A stretch of 64,000 bases of DNA from Codonopsis lanceolata (GCA_013146195.2 CM028377.1:100462435-100526434), one strand, 5' to 3'. Numbered from the stretch's first letter, positions 35,898 to 49,100 are shown. Notes: a model not told the origin generated them from the letters alone. A program made the numbers and translations.

Positions 35898-36439
35898 GGG
35901 AATCCGGATGAGATGGGTCATCTTCATATGGATCTGGGTAAGATCCGTCACTGTTATCATTAAAACTCGGGTTCTCATTATCCACGGATTCAGATGTTTC
36001 AAAAGTTAGGATAATGTGAGACATGCTCCATTGGTCAACTGCATCAATCCACTTGGATGACATTGGGTGGTCATCTGTCCAGGCTTACACTCCTAACATG
36101 ATATGAGAGGGGATGGTCCGGGGATTAATTCATGTTGGCTCGGGCGAGAGCATTTTTTGTGTTCATGCAAAGCTCAAAGTCGCGCATTGCACAAGTGGAC
36201 CCGGTTGGATTAATATTAGACCAATCAAAGATGAATGCCATGGGAGCATGAGCATGATAGACAAATGAATGTCCTTGATTTCTGATGGTAGATGGAGGGA
36301 GGTATGAGCATGGTCTCCTGAACATTATGGTCACATATGGTTTTCGGCAGGGAGTGAGCATTTGTGTCCATTGGTGAGCTGGAAGAAACCACTTGAATAG
36401 TTTGAACAAGTTGTGGGACTGGGGCGGGACATTGTCAAG

Positions 36440-38340
36440 CTAGCACTGGAAGAGGTAAGAGAGGAGTTTAATGGAATTAAATGTGATTCTTATGGTAGAT
36501 GTTTCAAACAAATACCAAAAGAAACAGAGCGCTTCTTTAGGGAATCGGAACAGGTCGTGGATATGGAAGATACTAAGGAAAGGATAGTCTGGATGGAACT
36601 TGAGTCCTTTCATGAAGAGACCATGGCGATGGAAAAGGATGGTAAGGAAATTTTGGTAATTTGGAGTGGCCCTCAATTTGAGTGTTATGTCGGCAATGGC
36701 TTCTGTTATTTCACCATGGAGAGAAAGGATAGGGATCAGTTCTGGTGTTTCAGAGTTGGATAAGGGGGAAGGGGCTTCATTGATGGGGAAAACCATTGGG
36801 ATGATATTGGAGTTGTGCTCAAGGTTGGTTTCTTTGGAAACTCTACATACATTTTTATACTCTTTTGGCCTTGAGAGAAAGTCTAAGGACATTTGTTGTT
36901 CCTTTGATATGCTTGACAGTGAATTTCCACTAAGAGAACCAATTTGACCATCTTAAAAGTTGTGCATGAGGAAGTACCTTTCGCTTGAATTGGAGCATGC
37001 GGGGGAAAGAGGACATGTCCATCTCGACTTGAAAGTCATGCCCGATTAGATGGAATTAAAATTTTTCCTATTCCCCTTTTGACTGCAAGGATTTCTTTTA
37101 ACGTGGAATGGTAGTGTTGTTCTGATGGCTTAAATGTACCACTTTTGTATCCACATATTGTTCTCTGATTATCTTCACTTTGGACAAGAAGGACCACTGT
37201 TCAATATTCGTCACATGCATCTGTCTGAAGGATTCTTCTTTCTGACAAAGCAGAAATCTTTAAAGGGGGCATTGTGCTTGCCAGCTGTTTGATTGACTTG
37301 ACAGCTTCAGTTTGTCTTGTAGTCCAAGGAGGAGGATCCTTTTTCAGCATGGGGAACAGCCATACTGTATGGGCAGATAGCTTTGGTAAGAAATCTTCCA
37401 TATAGTTGACTAGTCCAAGGAACTGTTGGATTTCCTTCTGTGAAGATAGAATGAAGATAGAATGGGTTCTTGATCCGGGCAATGTGGTTCTTGAGCAATG
37501 TGGGGCTGGGGCTTGTATTTACCGTTAGATATCTTCATCCCAAGAAAATCAATGGATGAAACTCCAACTTCCATTTTCTTTTCTGAGAGCATGATACCGT
37601 ACTGAGTTACTAGGGAATGGAACTGGGAGAGTAAGGTTACATGAGAATCTTCATCAGGGGAGAATAGGAGTATGTCATCGATGTAAACCATAGTATTGGA
37701 AAGAATTTGTTCAAAAATTGTTACCATTGCCTTTTGAAAGGTGGATGGGGCATTTTTTACCGAATGGCATGACCTTCCACTAGTAATGATGGTCAGGGAT
37801 GCAGAATGTTGTTTTTGGTCTATCTTCAGGTGTAATCCCCAGTTGCCAAAAACCCGACTTGAGATCAAACTTTGAGAGAACTCTTGCATCGGATAAGGAT
37901 TGGAACAAGGACCTTTTTTGCGGTAGAGGAAACTTATCATCTGCCAATAAGTGATTGAGCGGCTGGTAATTGATGACCAAGCGTAGCTTTCCTCGAACTT
38001 GTTCACTTCTTTTGTTGACATAGAATGCCTCACATGCCCATGGAGAGGATGTAGGTTCTATAATTTTTTGGTCAACAAGTTGGGTGCATTCCATGAGAGC
38101 AAGTTGATAATGGTCGGGGTTCATCCCTGGATGGCTTGCTTTAGTGGGATTGACATCTTCATTCTGCTTGAAGGGCAACGAGACATAGAACGCAGAGTTC
38201 AGCCATAGAGGAGAGGGATGTTTTGCCAAGAACTCTATATGAGATGAAGCACAAGAATCTTGGATGATCTGATGCTTGAGGTTTCTATGGATAAAGCAGA
38301 CGTCATGTAAAGCCGTAGGACTGGGCTCCATGGGTTGAAG
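36440..38340 (-). pseudogene. Pararetroviral reverse transcriptase-RNase H, broken
   Basis: Visible pieces in order: KLRLVINYQPLNHLL and SKFDLKSGFWQLGI (about 38050-37840), an in-frame TAG near 37785, VMPFG followed by a frame change in an A-run at about 37757, NAPSTFQKAM, then the catalytic YIDD (37674-37685) and a thumb-like segment ending in SSIDFLGMKIS. RNase H starts near LQTDACDEY (about 37204-37230), is followed by a stop and a frame change, and continues with HYHSTLKEILAVKRG and LLRWSNWFSQW. The region after about 36900 (LDFLSRPKEY onward to 36440) stays open for 150 codons and corresponds to the conserved extension seen after RNase H in this family. Non-functional as it stands. Confidence 0.8.
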
Positions 38341-38388
38341 AAGCTTTTGTAACAGAGACCATCATGCATCCATCGTAAGTTGGGTAAC

Positions 38389-38748
38389 TTATGAAGGATA
38401 TCGAAACCGATGAAGGAGGTCTTTTCCATGTAAGCTCAAGCCTAATAGTCTATGCTTAATGGCATACTTGGGAAATAATTTGACGTGGATGGGAATGCTG
38501 ATCTTGTCAATGATGAAGCTTTCACCATTAGCTGCAAGGAAACATTGATGATGTGGCTTCCAAAAACTAGCATGGAGTATTTTTGGGTTTAGGATGGAGA
38601 CTGCGGATCCTGTATCAAAGAAGGCTATAACTTGGATGAGCTTAGCATATGTAGAGGTAAGAAGGTGGATTTTGGCCAGGGGTATGGGTTGACTTTTTTG
38701 TATAGGTAGGATGTGGGGAAGAGGATTCAACATGAAAACCCTTGGCAT
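38389..38748 (-). pseudogene. Pararetroviral aspartic protease segment
   Basis: An open frame of 119 codons with the active-site motif FFDTGSAVSIL (residues 43-53 of the frame), the D-T/S-G signature of retropepsins. It lies between the zinc-knuckle region and the reverse transcriptase, as expected in the viral polyprotein. Its reading frame is shifted relative to both neighbours. Confidence 0.7.
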
Positions 38749-40214
38749 GAGATCATCTTCTGATGAGTCGGAATATGTTTCTGATGAATTACCTGGATAG
38801 GCAATTGAACATATTGTAGAATCACCTGGTTCATCATCAAGAGAATAGAGGACTCGAGGTCAGAGAGATCTACTGGCTCAATTTGACTGAGCGTTTTGAT
38901 CAGCACTTGAGATTTCCTTGCATCCGGACACTCTTTTGCAAAGTGTCCTTTTTTGATGACAGATGAAGCACCGATCAGAATTGCGGCCACGTTGGGGCTT
39001 TTTCTTTATAAATCTCCATTTTTTCTTGGGCGCGAAAGGGCGTCGTGAAAAGCTTTTCCTTTGTTGGGAGGAATCAAAGGATTTGGAGAGATATTTAGAA
39101 TGAGACTTCCTTTTCGTGTGAGTGCAGTCACAGGACGACTTGTCTTTACACTTGATTTGGAGATGCTTTTCGTCACAAGTAGAACCTAATCTTTTGCCAG
39201 TTTTTTCAAATTCTGCAAAGAACTTTCTCTGGTTGCAGTGTTTTTCCAGAGCATTTAAAATTAACTGGTAAAGGCCACCAAGAGAGGTTTGAGCAACCGT
39301 CATATTTCTGGATTCCAGGGATCTGTATGTTTCGTTGCTCAGAGACTCCGGAAAGGAGTTGAGGAAAACCTGCTTGAGGTTGACATCATCAACACCATGA
39401 AGGCAATAGAAACGTTGAGACATTCGATTATAATGCGTTTCAAGATTTTTTTTTCAGGAAAGAACAACACTTCATTTTAAGGAATTCTTCTCTAACATGG
39501 TATAGTGTGTTCTATGGGGCTGCCAATGAATTCAGAATAAATGATATTCATGAATTCTTTTGGAGACGGGGACTGTTGAATTTGCAGTTGTCGGTATTCT
39601 CCAAGACTGAGATACCAATCTCGAAGGCGCCCTTGGATCCGGGCAAGGAACCTTTTAATGACCAACTCGATGAAATAAAAATGCAGCTCTGTTGTGCACC
39701 AAGTTAACATTTCGACACTTCGTTCGCGCCATTTAGAAGGCGGAATATCATCGAAGGTGAATTGTTGTTTGGTATCGGTTTGGGTAGCAGATTGAGTTTT
39801 TTGATTCTCATGTGGTGAGGTTTGAGATGTAGATTCTTTTGGATCAATCTCTGGAGAGTTATGGACCGTTGGCTCTGGTTCTATCATGAACAGATGTTCA
39901 AAGGCTTCTGTGGGATCAAATTCTTCTTCCATTTGTGAAGAGGATGAATCAACCACTGGTCCGACAAAGGGGGACGAGGAAGGGTTGTGATGGTGGGAAA
40001 GGGTTTGTAGGAACTGGGAAACTGGGTTTGTTTGCTCGATCGGAAAGATGTCAGGGGCTATGGTGGAAGCCCTATATGAGGATCTGGATGGACTGGTTGG
40101 AAGGCTAGTGGGGCAGAGATTTTGGATGTGGTGGCTATGTTCGATAGGGAGGCTATAATAACTTGTGAATTTTTCTGAGTGGGTTTGCTGGTGGACAGAG
40201 ATTTTGGGGCCCAA
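38727..40214 (-). pseudogene. Pararetroviral coat-protein-like region with interrupted CCHC knuckle
   Basis: A serine/proline/threonine-rich N-terminal part with an acidic stretch (EEEFDPTEAFEHLF) leads into a capsid-like helical part (39423-39530 and before) and then a strongly basic stretch (about 39140-38990, rich in K, R and S). The zinc knuckle is split: CFICHQK is in one frame and GHFAKEC in another, a one-base slip in an A-run at about 38953-38958. The frame also changes near 39430-39490. Confidence 0.65.
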
Positions 40215-40640
40215 AGACTGAGTGAAAGGAATGGCTCTTTGTGTGTGGACTGGGGGATTGGCTGAGGGTCAAAAGTTGTTTTGACGAGGGGGTTGTGGGT
40301 AATCTCCAAGGATAATCGGCAAGTGTGGCCATTTGTGAAGAGGATGAATCAACCACTGGTCCGACAAAAGGAATGAAGAAGGGTTGTGATGGTGGGAAAG
40401 GATTTGTAGAAATTGGGAAACTGTGTTTGTCTTTTCGATTGGAAAAATGTTAGGGAGCTATAGTGGAAGCACCTATATGAGGATCTGGATGTTCTGATTG
40501 GAAGGCTTGTGGGACAGAGATTTTGGATGTGGTGGCAATGTTCGGTAGGGAGGCTGTAACAACTTATGAATTTTTTTGGGTGGGTTTGCTGGTGGGCAGG
40601 GATTTTGGGGCCTAGAGATTGAGTGAAGGGGATGGCTCGC
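39932..40640. repeat. Direct duplication inside the pararetroviral block (period about 400 bp)
   Basis: 39932-40242 and 40331-40641 are two copies starting CATTTGTGAAGAGGATGAAT and ending GAATGGCTC/GGATGGCTC. The copies differ by many substitutions and a few indels, so the duplication is old or the copies come from different viral variants. Confidence 0.75.
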
Positions 40641-40650
40641 TATAATATCC

Positions 40651-41400
40651 TTAATACCCTTGAGTACTAATTAAATTAGGTAAAAAAATAAGGGTAAAAT
40701 GAAAAAGTGTTTTCTTAAAAGAAATTTTTTTGAAATAAAACAATTATTCAAAAATAGGACGAAAAAAGAAAGATAAACAATAATTTAAAAATGGAAGAAG
40801 TACTAGGTCTTACGAATTCTAATTTGTAAGATGGAAGTCAACTTTCTCACAGTTCAACCAACCAACAAACGATGAATTAAGTTAAAAAAATTCATCTTAC
40901 AAAAACAATACCCATAAGACAATTCTTCCTAAGTTTTTACTTAATATTTCATCAAGTTGAGATCTTCATATCTTACTATTGTCTAGTTGTTTAATTAGAG
41001 TGCTGCTCCGTTGGTCTCAACATGAGTGTCGGTTTTTTATTTTTATAAAAATTAAAGAAATTGACCTTTGCTTTATTTGAGTATTATGTACATATTAAAT
41101 GCCCTTCATTTGAACAAACTAAAGAAGAAAAGGAAAAATGATAAAAAGGGGGTACAAGAACTTGAAGTTTCAAGACAGTAGTTAAAATGACAAATGTACT
41201 GACAAACTAGTTCAAATACTGGCGCAAACATCTGTTGCACTAAAGTTCAGCACTTGACTACAAGCTTAAATAGCTGGATCATCACAGGACATAACAAGTA
41301 ACACAACTAACAAGTTTCAAACCAAAGAAGATTACTGAGCCCAGAATGGTCTAATACAACATCGTTTTCCCCCTCATAGTGACACACCACCACCTACACA
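40651..41400. other. Spacer between viral block and SR45a-like gene
   Basis: 40651-40805 looks like a one-ended Stowaway remnant (A-rich, ends AAAAATGGAAGAAGTACT). From about 41100 to 41406 the sequence is presumably the 3' untranslated region of the minus-strand SR45a-like gene. No other gene is seen. Confidence 0.4.
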
Positions 41401-41406
41401 TCTTAC

Positions 41407-43137
41407 CTAACGACGAGCATAGTGCCTTTCGGGACTCCTGTACGGGGAATAAGGAGGAGGTGACCTAGTCCGGTCCCTCCTTGATCTCCCACCATAAGGT
41501 GAGCGCCTAGGAGGAGAGTAATCACGACCACCTCTATATGGCGGGGAACGCCTCGGTGGAGGAGAATAATCACGACCACCACCTCTATATGGCGAGCGCC
41601 TTGGAGACCTTCGGTACCCATAGTCTTCGCGACCAGAACCCCCACGATACCTACCACCGCCACCACCACCACGGTCACCACGATAGCCTAACAAAAGAGC
41701 GAGACGAAATAAGTACAACATCCTCAATAAGATAATACAGATTCCAAAAAGTTCAAGGAAGATTTCCCTCAAGGGTTAGTAGGACCCGGGGAATCACAAA
41801 GTGTGAAAGACGGGTCCAATCCCTAACGCAAGTCCCCTTGGGGGAGAAAGTTAAGGAACAAAACTGATAAAATAGTAACAAAGAAAGTCGAAGGACAAAA
41901 ATATTACCATTGTCTCTGGTGTTTTTCAGGCCAAGATAATGACCAGGTGTAGGAGTCCTGGGGCGTTTCCTTCGCGACTGAAATATGGAAATATGTCAAT
42001 TTTAAGAATTGTTTAAATATGAACAGCTCCAACTATAGTGTTAGTATCCCAACAACTAAAAATAAAGAGAGCCACACAGCAAAATCATTGTTGGCATCAT
42101 CATTAAAAATATATATATACTAAGAAGAAAAGTTCGATCAGCGAATCTTCCGTAACGCCAGGCCAGGTGAAAATGACAATAAAGCATAAAAATGAAGAGA
42201 AGATGCATGTGGCTAGTACCCATCAAATTAACGGCAGGTAAGAGTTTTATCAGTAAAAAAGTCAATGGACGGGTATGAGATACCATAAAGCCTGATTACA
42301 ATGTTGATAATGGCCGTTGTTGATTAGTTGAGAGTTGTAATTGCTGTTGATAATGACCGTTGATTAGTTGAGAGTTGATTGTAGGTCCTGAGGTTGTATA
42401 GTTGTTGGGCAATATAGAGTTGCTATGTTTAGTTGATCAGATGCATGTGAAAAGCTGTTTTAGCTGGCGATTGATCAAGCTGTTTAAGTGTTGCATACTT
42501 GCATAGATGGAACTCATCAACTTTGATTGCTGCCAACTAGCTGATGCAAAGTCTTCTGAATATAACCAGAAAACCTCCAAGTCAAGAAGAAAGATAACAA
42601 ACTAAATAGGTCACCTTTTTTGCCATTGACATTAGAAATCACTTACCCTCTCTACAGTTATTTGTCGATTCTCCAGAACCGACTGGTTAAGGTGCTTGAT
42701 GCAACGGTTAGCATCCTCAACAGAATCCATCGTGATGAAAGCAAATCCACGAGAGATGCGGAACGAGGTTCCACAACTAGAAAACATGAAGCAACCTGCA
42801 CAAAAAATGAGAACGGTTACAGCGCAATGGCAAATTCAATTCCATTGTCATGATATGCATTTTTATTTTATTTTGATAGGTAAGTGTGCCCCCTTGTTGG
42901 CATGGGGATTGGAACCAAGGACCTCCAAGGCAAAGTCTGAGTGTCCTTGCCATCTCTCCCACCCCTTGGGGACCTGGGGGCTAAGGTCAAGAAAGATATG
43001 CATACTTTTTGGTTTGGAAGACAAGAAACCAATTTTTCGATTAAGGTTTGCAAAATTTTACCCTACCAATATCGTTGGCTTATTGAAGTCATTTTGTTAA
43101 TCAGTCAAGACAATTGGGTAATTTAATGGATATGGTC

Positions 43138-43182
<45 letters not shown>

Positions 43183-46100
43183 ATAAAAAAAAGCTACAAA
43201 CGGAGAGGCTAGGGAATCAGTGAGGACAGTTGAGCAATTCTTCCGCTTCTTTGATTAGTATTATGGCTCCGCCAATGGCAAAATCATCCATTGCGGAGAA
43301 AAACGTAACCCTTCCTGTTCTTTACGAAGCAAGTGCGCTAAATAGAAACACTAGCCTTCCCTTTGGGATTAGATAAAAAAGGAGCCTAATCAAGTTAGAA
43401 CTGATCTCTCAAATTCTCCGTCTATCAAGACGGGAGAAGAGGAGAAAAAATTGATAGGACAAGAACTAGCACTAAAAGCTTTCAAGAACCAGAAGGTTGA
43501 TCTGTACAGAACCAAAAACTTGTCAAAAAACAGTATTTTTTGTAATAACAGATGACTATTGAGCTTTGTAAAAAAACAGTATTTTTTGTTAAATGCATTA
43601 AGAAGTATATTTTGAAATATAAAGTTTGTGTTATAGCGTTCACATTAGCATATTATCATTTCATTGGGGCCCTCATTTGCTCCTTCGCCCCGGCCTATAA
43701 AATGTCAAGAATGACCCTGGTGGTACCCAATTATATGGGGCTATAAGCCACTTAAGCCATTTGTTACCCACTCATGGACACTGACACTGCATTGTAACCC
43801 TGCATCTGTTCTCAACTTGTCACAATTTTGAGGATTGTACGTGCCTGCTCTTGCAACATATTATTGATGGCACAAGTAAATTCAGAGTAACATGCATGTG
43901 AAGAAAGTCTGATTAAGGCTTCAACCTGAACGTCCATATAATGGCGGAGCTCGTGTCACAAAATGAGTCTTCTGTTTTGTAAACATAAGGCAAGGACCTC
44001 AAGTAGTCATCTGTTATTACATTTTTGGGAAGTCATCTTCAGAACATGCTCTACTACTTTACTTGGACATACAAGCCACTCTGGGGTGTACATCACTACA
44101 TCATCAAATACACATGTAGAATGCAAGTTTGTCGGGGGCTTGGCATCCACATACTGGACTGAGGCATTAGGCTGCTAGAGAATAGAACAAGCATTTGAGA
44201 TTTCAATGGTGGAGATTGGGCCAGTAAGGAATGCTAGCAACTCTGGTATAGGCAAGGCTCATATGGTGCATTAGCCTTGGGATGGCATGGAACAAAGGAA
44301 ATATAATTGTGGAAAAAAGTGTTCAAAATCATTGTAGAAAACTCAAATTCAGTATTGGTGTTAGAGAAGTGAGAACTAAAGAGTTCTCAAACACGAATGA
44401 AAAAATTATGTCCCAAGAAAGTTGTCCCATGTATTTAAGAAACTGAGTATTTTTGTTCTTTTATCCTTTTATTTCACAAATGTGGGTATGATAGTTGTTA
44501 ACTTGTAAGGTTAGAACATGGTATGTAACAAGGAAGCATATGTCAATAGGGGATAAGTTGGCTTTGACCCACTAAAGGGCAATGATTACAAGAGGTCATG
44601 TACACTCCAAGGTCTTGCACTCATGGGGCATAAGAGCAATTCCTGATTCCAATAATCAGGCCAAGCGCAGCCTTTCTTGCCTTTAGTATCATAAACAACA
44701 GTGTGAGGCTACTTAGGTAAACCGAAAGGAACCTAAGATGCCTTAGTCCTAGCTAGAGGAATCTATGGTTGAATAAAGTTGCCCAAAGGCAAGCATAATA
44801 AAAATTGTGGCATAGGACTTCGGAACAGGTTGTGCAAGTGTAAGAAATCAACATAGGCTTCTGTTTCAAAACCATATGGGTAAATATCATGGACTTGCCA
44901 ACACATTTACTAGTATAGATTCCTTTTCATTTGTGTGCATCACAGACCTAAGCTGCCGACATGGGCTCAGGCCCGTGCCTGGACCTACGCTATCAACATG
45001 TCTTATCAATTAAAATTATGTTAAGTGCTTAGTGATCTTCAACAAAAATTATGGGTTATTTTGAGATACCAACCTTTCCCTCCTGGGCAAAATGTTCTTC
45101 AAGCTGTTTCTCAGAGACTCTTGTAGAGAGGCCAGTCACATAAAGAGTATTCCCAGAATTAACAACTTCAGTAGTCCTGCCAATGTTGAGACAGTATTAA
45201 TCTAATCAGTGCCATATGGTGAAAAAGAGCATCAAGGCCACATCCCCAAACAAACGGAAAAATATAAAAGTTAAAGTTCAATGAAAATTCACACAAGTTC
45301 ACAAACCTGCCACGACTTCTTGACCTTGATCTAGATCGAGATCTTCCCCTAGGCCTTGACCAAGATCTAGATCTGGACCGGGACCTTGATCTGGACTGTG
45401 CTTCATAAGGAGAAGGAGACCGTGAATACCTGCAATATTAGGGAAATAGATCATAACATTAGAAATTTACACTGAAAAAAAAATACATAAGGAATTTCAC
45501 AATTTACATAGGGCAGAGAATGGTTTGTTTTACCCATTCCCAGCACTAAAACTAATCTAGCAAACAAACAGATAATAAGCATTGATTAGCCATGAAGGAT
45601 TCTTTATACAATATCCCTCCATCGGAGACTCATACTTGTCCAGTAGATTGTAGAAAACTAGTTAAGAAAGCTCGTTGACAGGCTTTAAGCTTGCTGAACA
45701 CACATGTGACATGGGCTGGGACTAAAGCCCATACATCCTCTTCATAACCCAGTCAATAGTGGTCATAAACGCATCAAGAATAGCCATAGAAGGCCTTTCT
45801 GAGTCGACTGAGTTTTTTTTGTCAAAAAGCAGCACAAGCTACAATGTAATACACGAAGGAACCATTGCCCTTGGGCATTTTTTCTCAAAACAATGAAACA
45901 GTACCCAAGCTTACTAACAGATAGGCAAATTAAGAAGAGAAGTCTGAGAGATACGAAGAGCACATTTAGCAGATCATGCTAAAGTTCAAACTGGAATTCA
46001 AAAGTTTGGTGTGTAAAAGATATCAGCTAAAACACGCCACACTCATACTCTCAGCTCATTATGTCTTGGCATAACTGCATAAGTACCTGATGTCAAACCG

Positions 46101-49100
46101 CTAGTTTGTGCCATATCTTTTCAAGTATGTACACAGACAGAACTAAACAGTTCGGCAGTCAAATAGCAGGAGTCAAACAATCCTCGATAAGCGATCAAGA
46201 AAAATAAAATTGAAAGCAAGGCAAGTAAAAGTATTTGGAGAGTATTGCACCCACGACCTAATTCACTCCAAACTTGCATGAAAACACAGATCTCAAACAA
46301 TCTCTTAAAGTTCTTAACTCAATAGCAGTTAGAAGGCTTATTGCAGAGCAAAAGCCCCCTCTTGTTTCCTGTTTCATGCAATGCTAACCAAGACATATGT
46401 AAACTGGTTTTCTTTTTAGAGCTGACAAACACGTAAATACTAGAGAGGAAATAATTTTCCATTGATAGCCTAATTGCAAATTCCTGCATCACATGTAAGT
46501 GACACTGACACCATTTTTAAAACACATGCATATTAAAAGAATACTATATACATAACACGAATACAGCTATGTGTCCAAGGAAAAGGAAAATATGTGCTAA
46601 CCATTGGCTGCTGGGTGCATCTACTCTCTAAATTTACTTTGGGAAAGGTAAAATATCAATATCTTTAAATAGAAGACAAGTGTTAGGAAGAGCATTACTA
46701 GATTCAAAAGCATCTATGCAACGTAATTACATTATGGTAATCTAAATTGTATTATTGCTCCTGAAGATGGAGTAATAACAAGCGTAAGTCCCACTCCCCA
46801 TAGTTCATGTCCATGAACATTGTTATTGAAGGCGTGCCCAGGTGCAAGGTGAAGAGCGGGGGACATGATAAGTGAGAGGCTATCCCATAGACGTGCTCCT
46901 GAAGATGGAGTAATAACAAGCGTAAGTCCCACTCCCCATAGTTCATGTCCGTGAACATTGTTATTGAAGGCGTGCCTAGGTGCAAGGTGAAGAGGGGGGG
47001 GACATGATAAGCGAGAGGCTATCCCATAGAAGCACGTCTTATTACTGTGGGCCAAACGGTGAGAGAAAATTTGCCATTAAGATTTTTAGCCAAACATGTA
47101 GTTTATCCGGACACGAGCAACATCAATGTTTCCGTACATGTAAGAATAATTTCTTTGTAGAAGCACATGTATTCAGAATCATATGAATATCTTTTGAACA
47201 AAAATTTCTTTGACAAATTTCTTTAGAAGCACTTTCAAAGAATGTGGATTCATGATTCATTTGATTGCTTATCAGTATGAATACTAATCAAGAATTATAA
47301 CGACTCATGGTGCATGCAATCAGCCAAAAGGCAAGAAGTCATAAGCCATAGACTTACTCAAGCTTGTTGGAATGGCTTTTGGTGTTCGTGAAGCACAATA
47401 CAGCACTAAGGCGTCTAGATACTTTATGAGACTCAATTGATTCTATCTTCATGGAGGACATTGATGACAGTACACAACGGTACCAGAAAGATAGAGAATG
47501 ATTAAGACGATGATGAGTAAGTGCGTAATGACGATCCATTGACATTGATTTGATGTTACTAGAGCTTCTGGTGTTGGAGAACCAAGTCATCTTACTATAT
47601 CAAAATCAGGTGCATCTTCAAATTTAACTTCGCGAGCCCAAACTCAAGGCCACCAACCACAAAAGAAGGGTATCCAACTTCATCAGCTCCTACTATTCAG
47701 CTCATAGATGAAAAGATGGAAATTCAAAGGGTGAAGCAGAATCTAAAAGACATAGCATCGGTTATAGAATAAGATGATACTTGATTGGTTCAACAGCATA
47801 GATGAGGAGCTTAATTTACTTGAGGTCCTTGGTTCCAATCCCCATACCATCAACGGATCACACTAACCTATCAAAATTTTTTTAAAAAAATCACCTGTTT
47901 ATATTTTGATCATTTCATCATTTGCTAGAATTGGAAGTTGGAGCCTTTCGAGTTTAACTTCTATTTTATGTCTGATTACTTGCTTGACTATAATCATTTC
48001 ACCATTAGCAAGGATTGCAATTTGAAGAACCTATTTTGTATAGATATTTACCTAAAACATCCACTAGAATGTTTGATTATTTACTTACTATCTTGAGTGC
48101 AATTCATATATTTCACACAAGTCAAAGACCAGAAAATATTTGTACAGGTTTATCATAGTGCCCATGGTATCACACAACCCCTAGTGCTTATACAGCAAGA
48201 GCCATCATGCATCTTTATGCGCATTGGATTCCAAATAACAAAAAAAATTGATAGGTAAATGTAAATATATATAACATTGTGTCAAATCAGGTGATATGCC
48301 CTCGTACACATGACCAAATAACAATGATATAAGGTTAATGCAAAAGTTGCATTCTACATTGTTGAGCACGAAAATTGAACTCAAACCCACAAGCTCATTC
48401 ATGAAACCTCAAATGTTTACAGAACACTCAACAAAGTCCATTTAGTTGGAGAGTTCCATTACTCATGCAAGGTAGAGCTGCAAACAAGCCCAACCAAGTC
48501 AACCCCAGGCTTTAATCACAATAGCTCTCAAGCTTGACTAGAGAGCCCTATGTTCGACCAAAACTCAAGAAACTTCACGAATTGAGCTATCAACAACTCA
48601 AGCAAGAGCCTTACTCAAGTCAAAGTTATAAATACTACGAATCACATAAAATATACTGAGTTTTGTACTTCGGAGCACGTCAAGCTGATCAATCTTGGCT
48701 TCTTTATGAACAATTCATTTTCAATCTTTGAGAAACCAAAGCTATTCGATGGTTAATCAATTCAGAGTTGAAACTAAATAATCTCAGGCCTGCTTGATTC
48801 ATTAAACAAAACCTAAGTAAGAAGAAAGTAGACGAGCTCACTATTTTCTCCAATGTTTTACTACAAAGTTGTATCATGGAACCAAGAAAAATCACACACC
48901 TGACCTCTTAAGTTTACCATAGTTCTAACCAAGAATGATAAATTACCACCCTAAATCACGTCCATCGATCACAACTACCGGTTCAGATTAATCATTGGAA
49001 GAGATAATGGACACCGAAAGCACAAAATAGATAAAAAGGTAACTAAAGAAAAATTATCCAATGGAATCGAGATCGAGGGTTAGGGTTTACCTTCGACGAG

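Larger units (their letters stand above)
36044..40650 (-). mobile_element. Endogenous pararetrovirus (Caulimoviridae type), decayed and 5'-truncated
   Basis: Read on the minus strand, the order is: coat-protein-like region with basic stretch and CCHC knuckle (about 40214-38880), aspartic protease (DTG at 38608-38616), reverse transcriptase (YIDD at 37674-37685), RNase H (about 37260-36920), a post-RNase H region, then the promoter. There is no integrase between RNase H and the promoter and no LTR, which argues against Ty3/gypsy. RNase H phrases such as EMDMSSFP and HYHSTLKEILAVKRG are of the caulimovirid kind. Stops and frameshifts break every part. No movement-protein region is visible, so the 5' part of the viral reading frame is missing. 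The genus is not resolved. Confidence 0.8.

Noticed and set aside
36413..36947. Plus-strand frames of 93-116 codons
   Set aside because: Antisense shadow of the conserved, open post-RNase H part of the pararetrovirus on the minus strand.
36044..40650. Reading the viral block as a Ty3/gypsy retrotransposon
   Set aside because: No integrase follows RNase H, no LTRs flank it, and a TATA plus as-1 promoter follows the coding region, which fits Caulimoviridae better.
42880..42960. tRNA gene suggested by GGTTCCAATCC
   Set aside because: Only the B box is tRNA-like; no cloverleaf can be folded and the motif recurs with a poly(A)-type tail, so it is a SINE.
46732..47055. 107-codon minus-strand frame with an internal repeat
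   Set aside because: The repeat in the protein is just the 138-bp DNA duplication; it lies within an intron and has no family resemblance.
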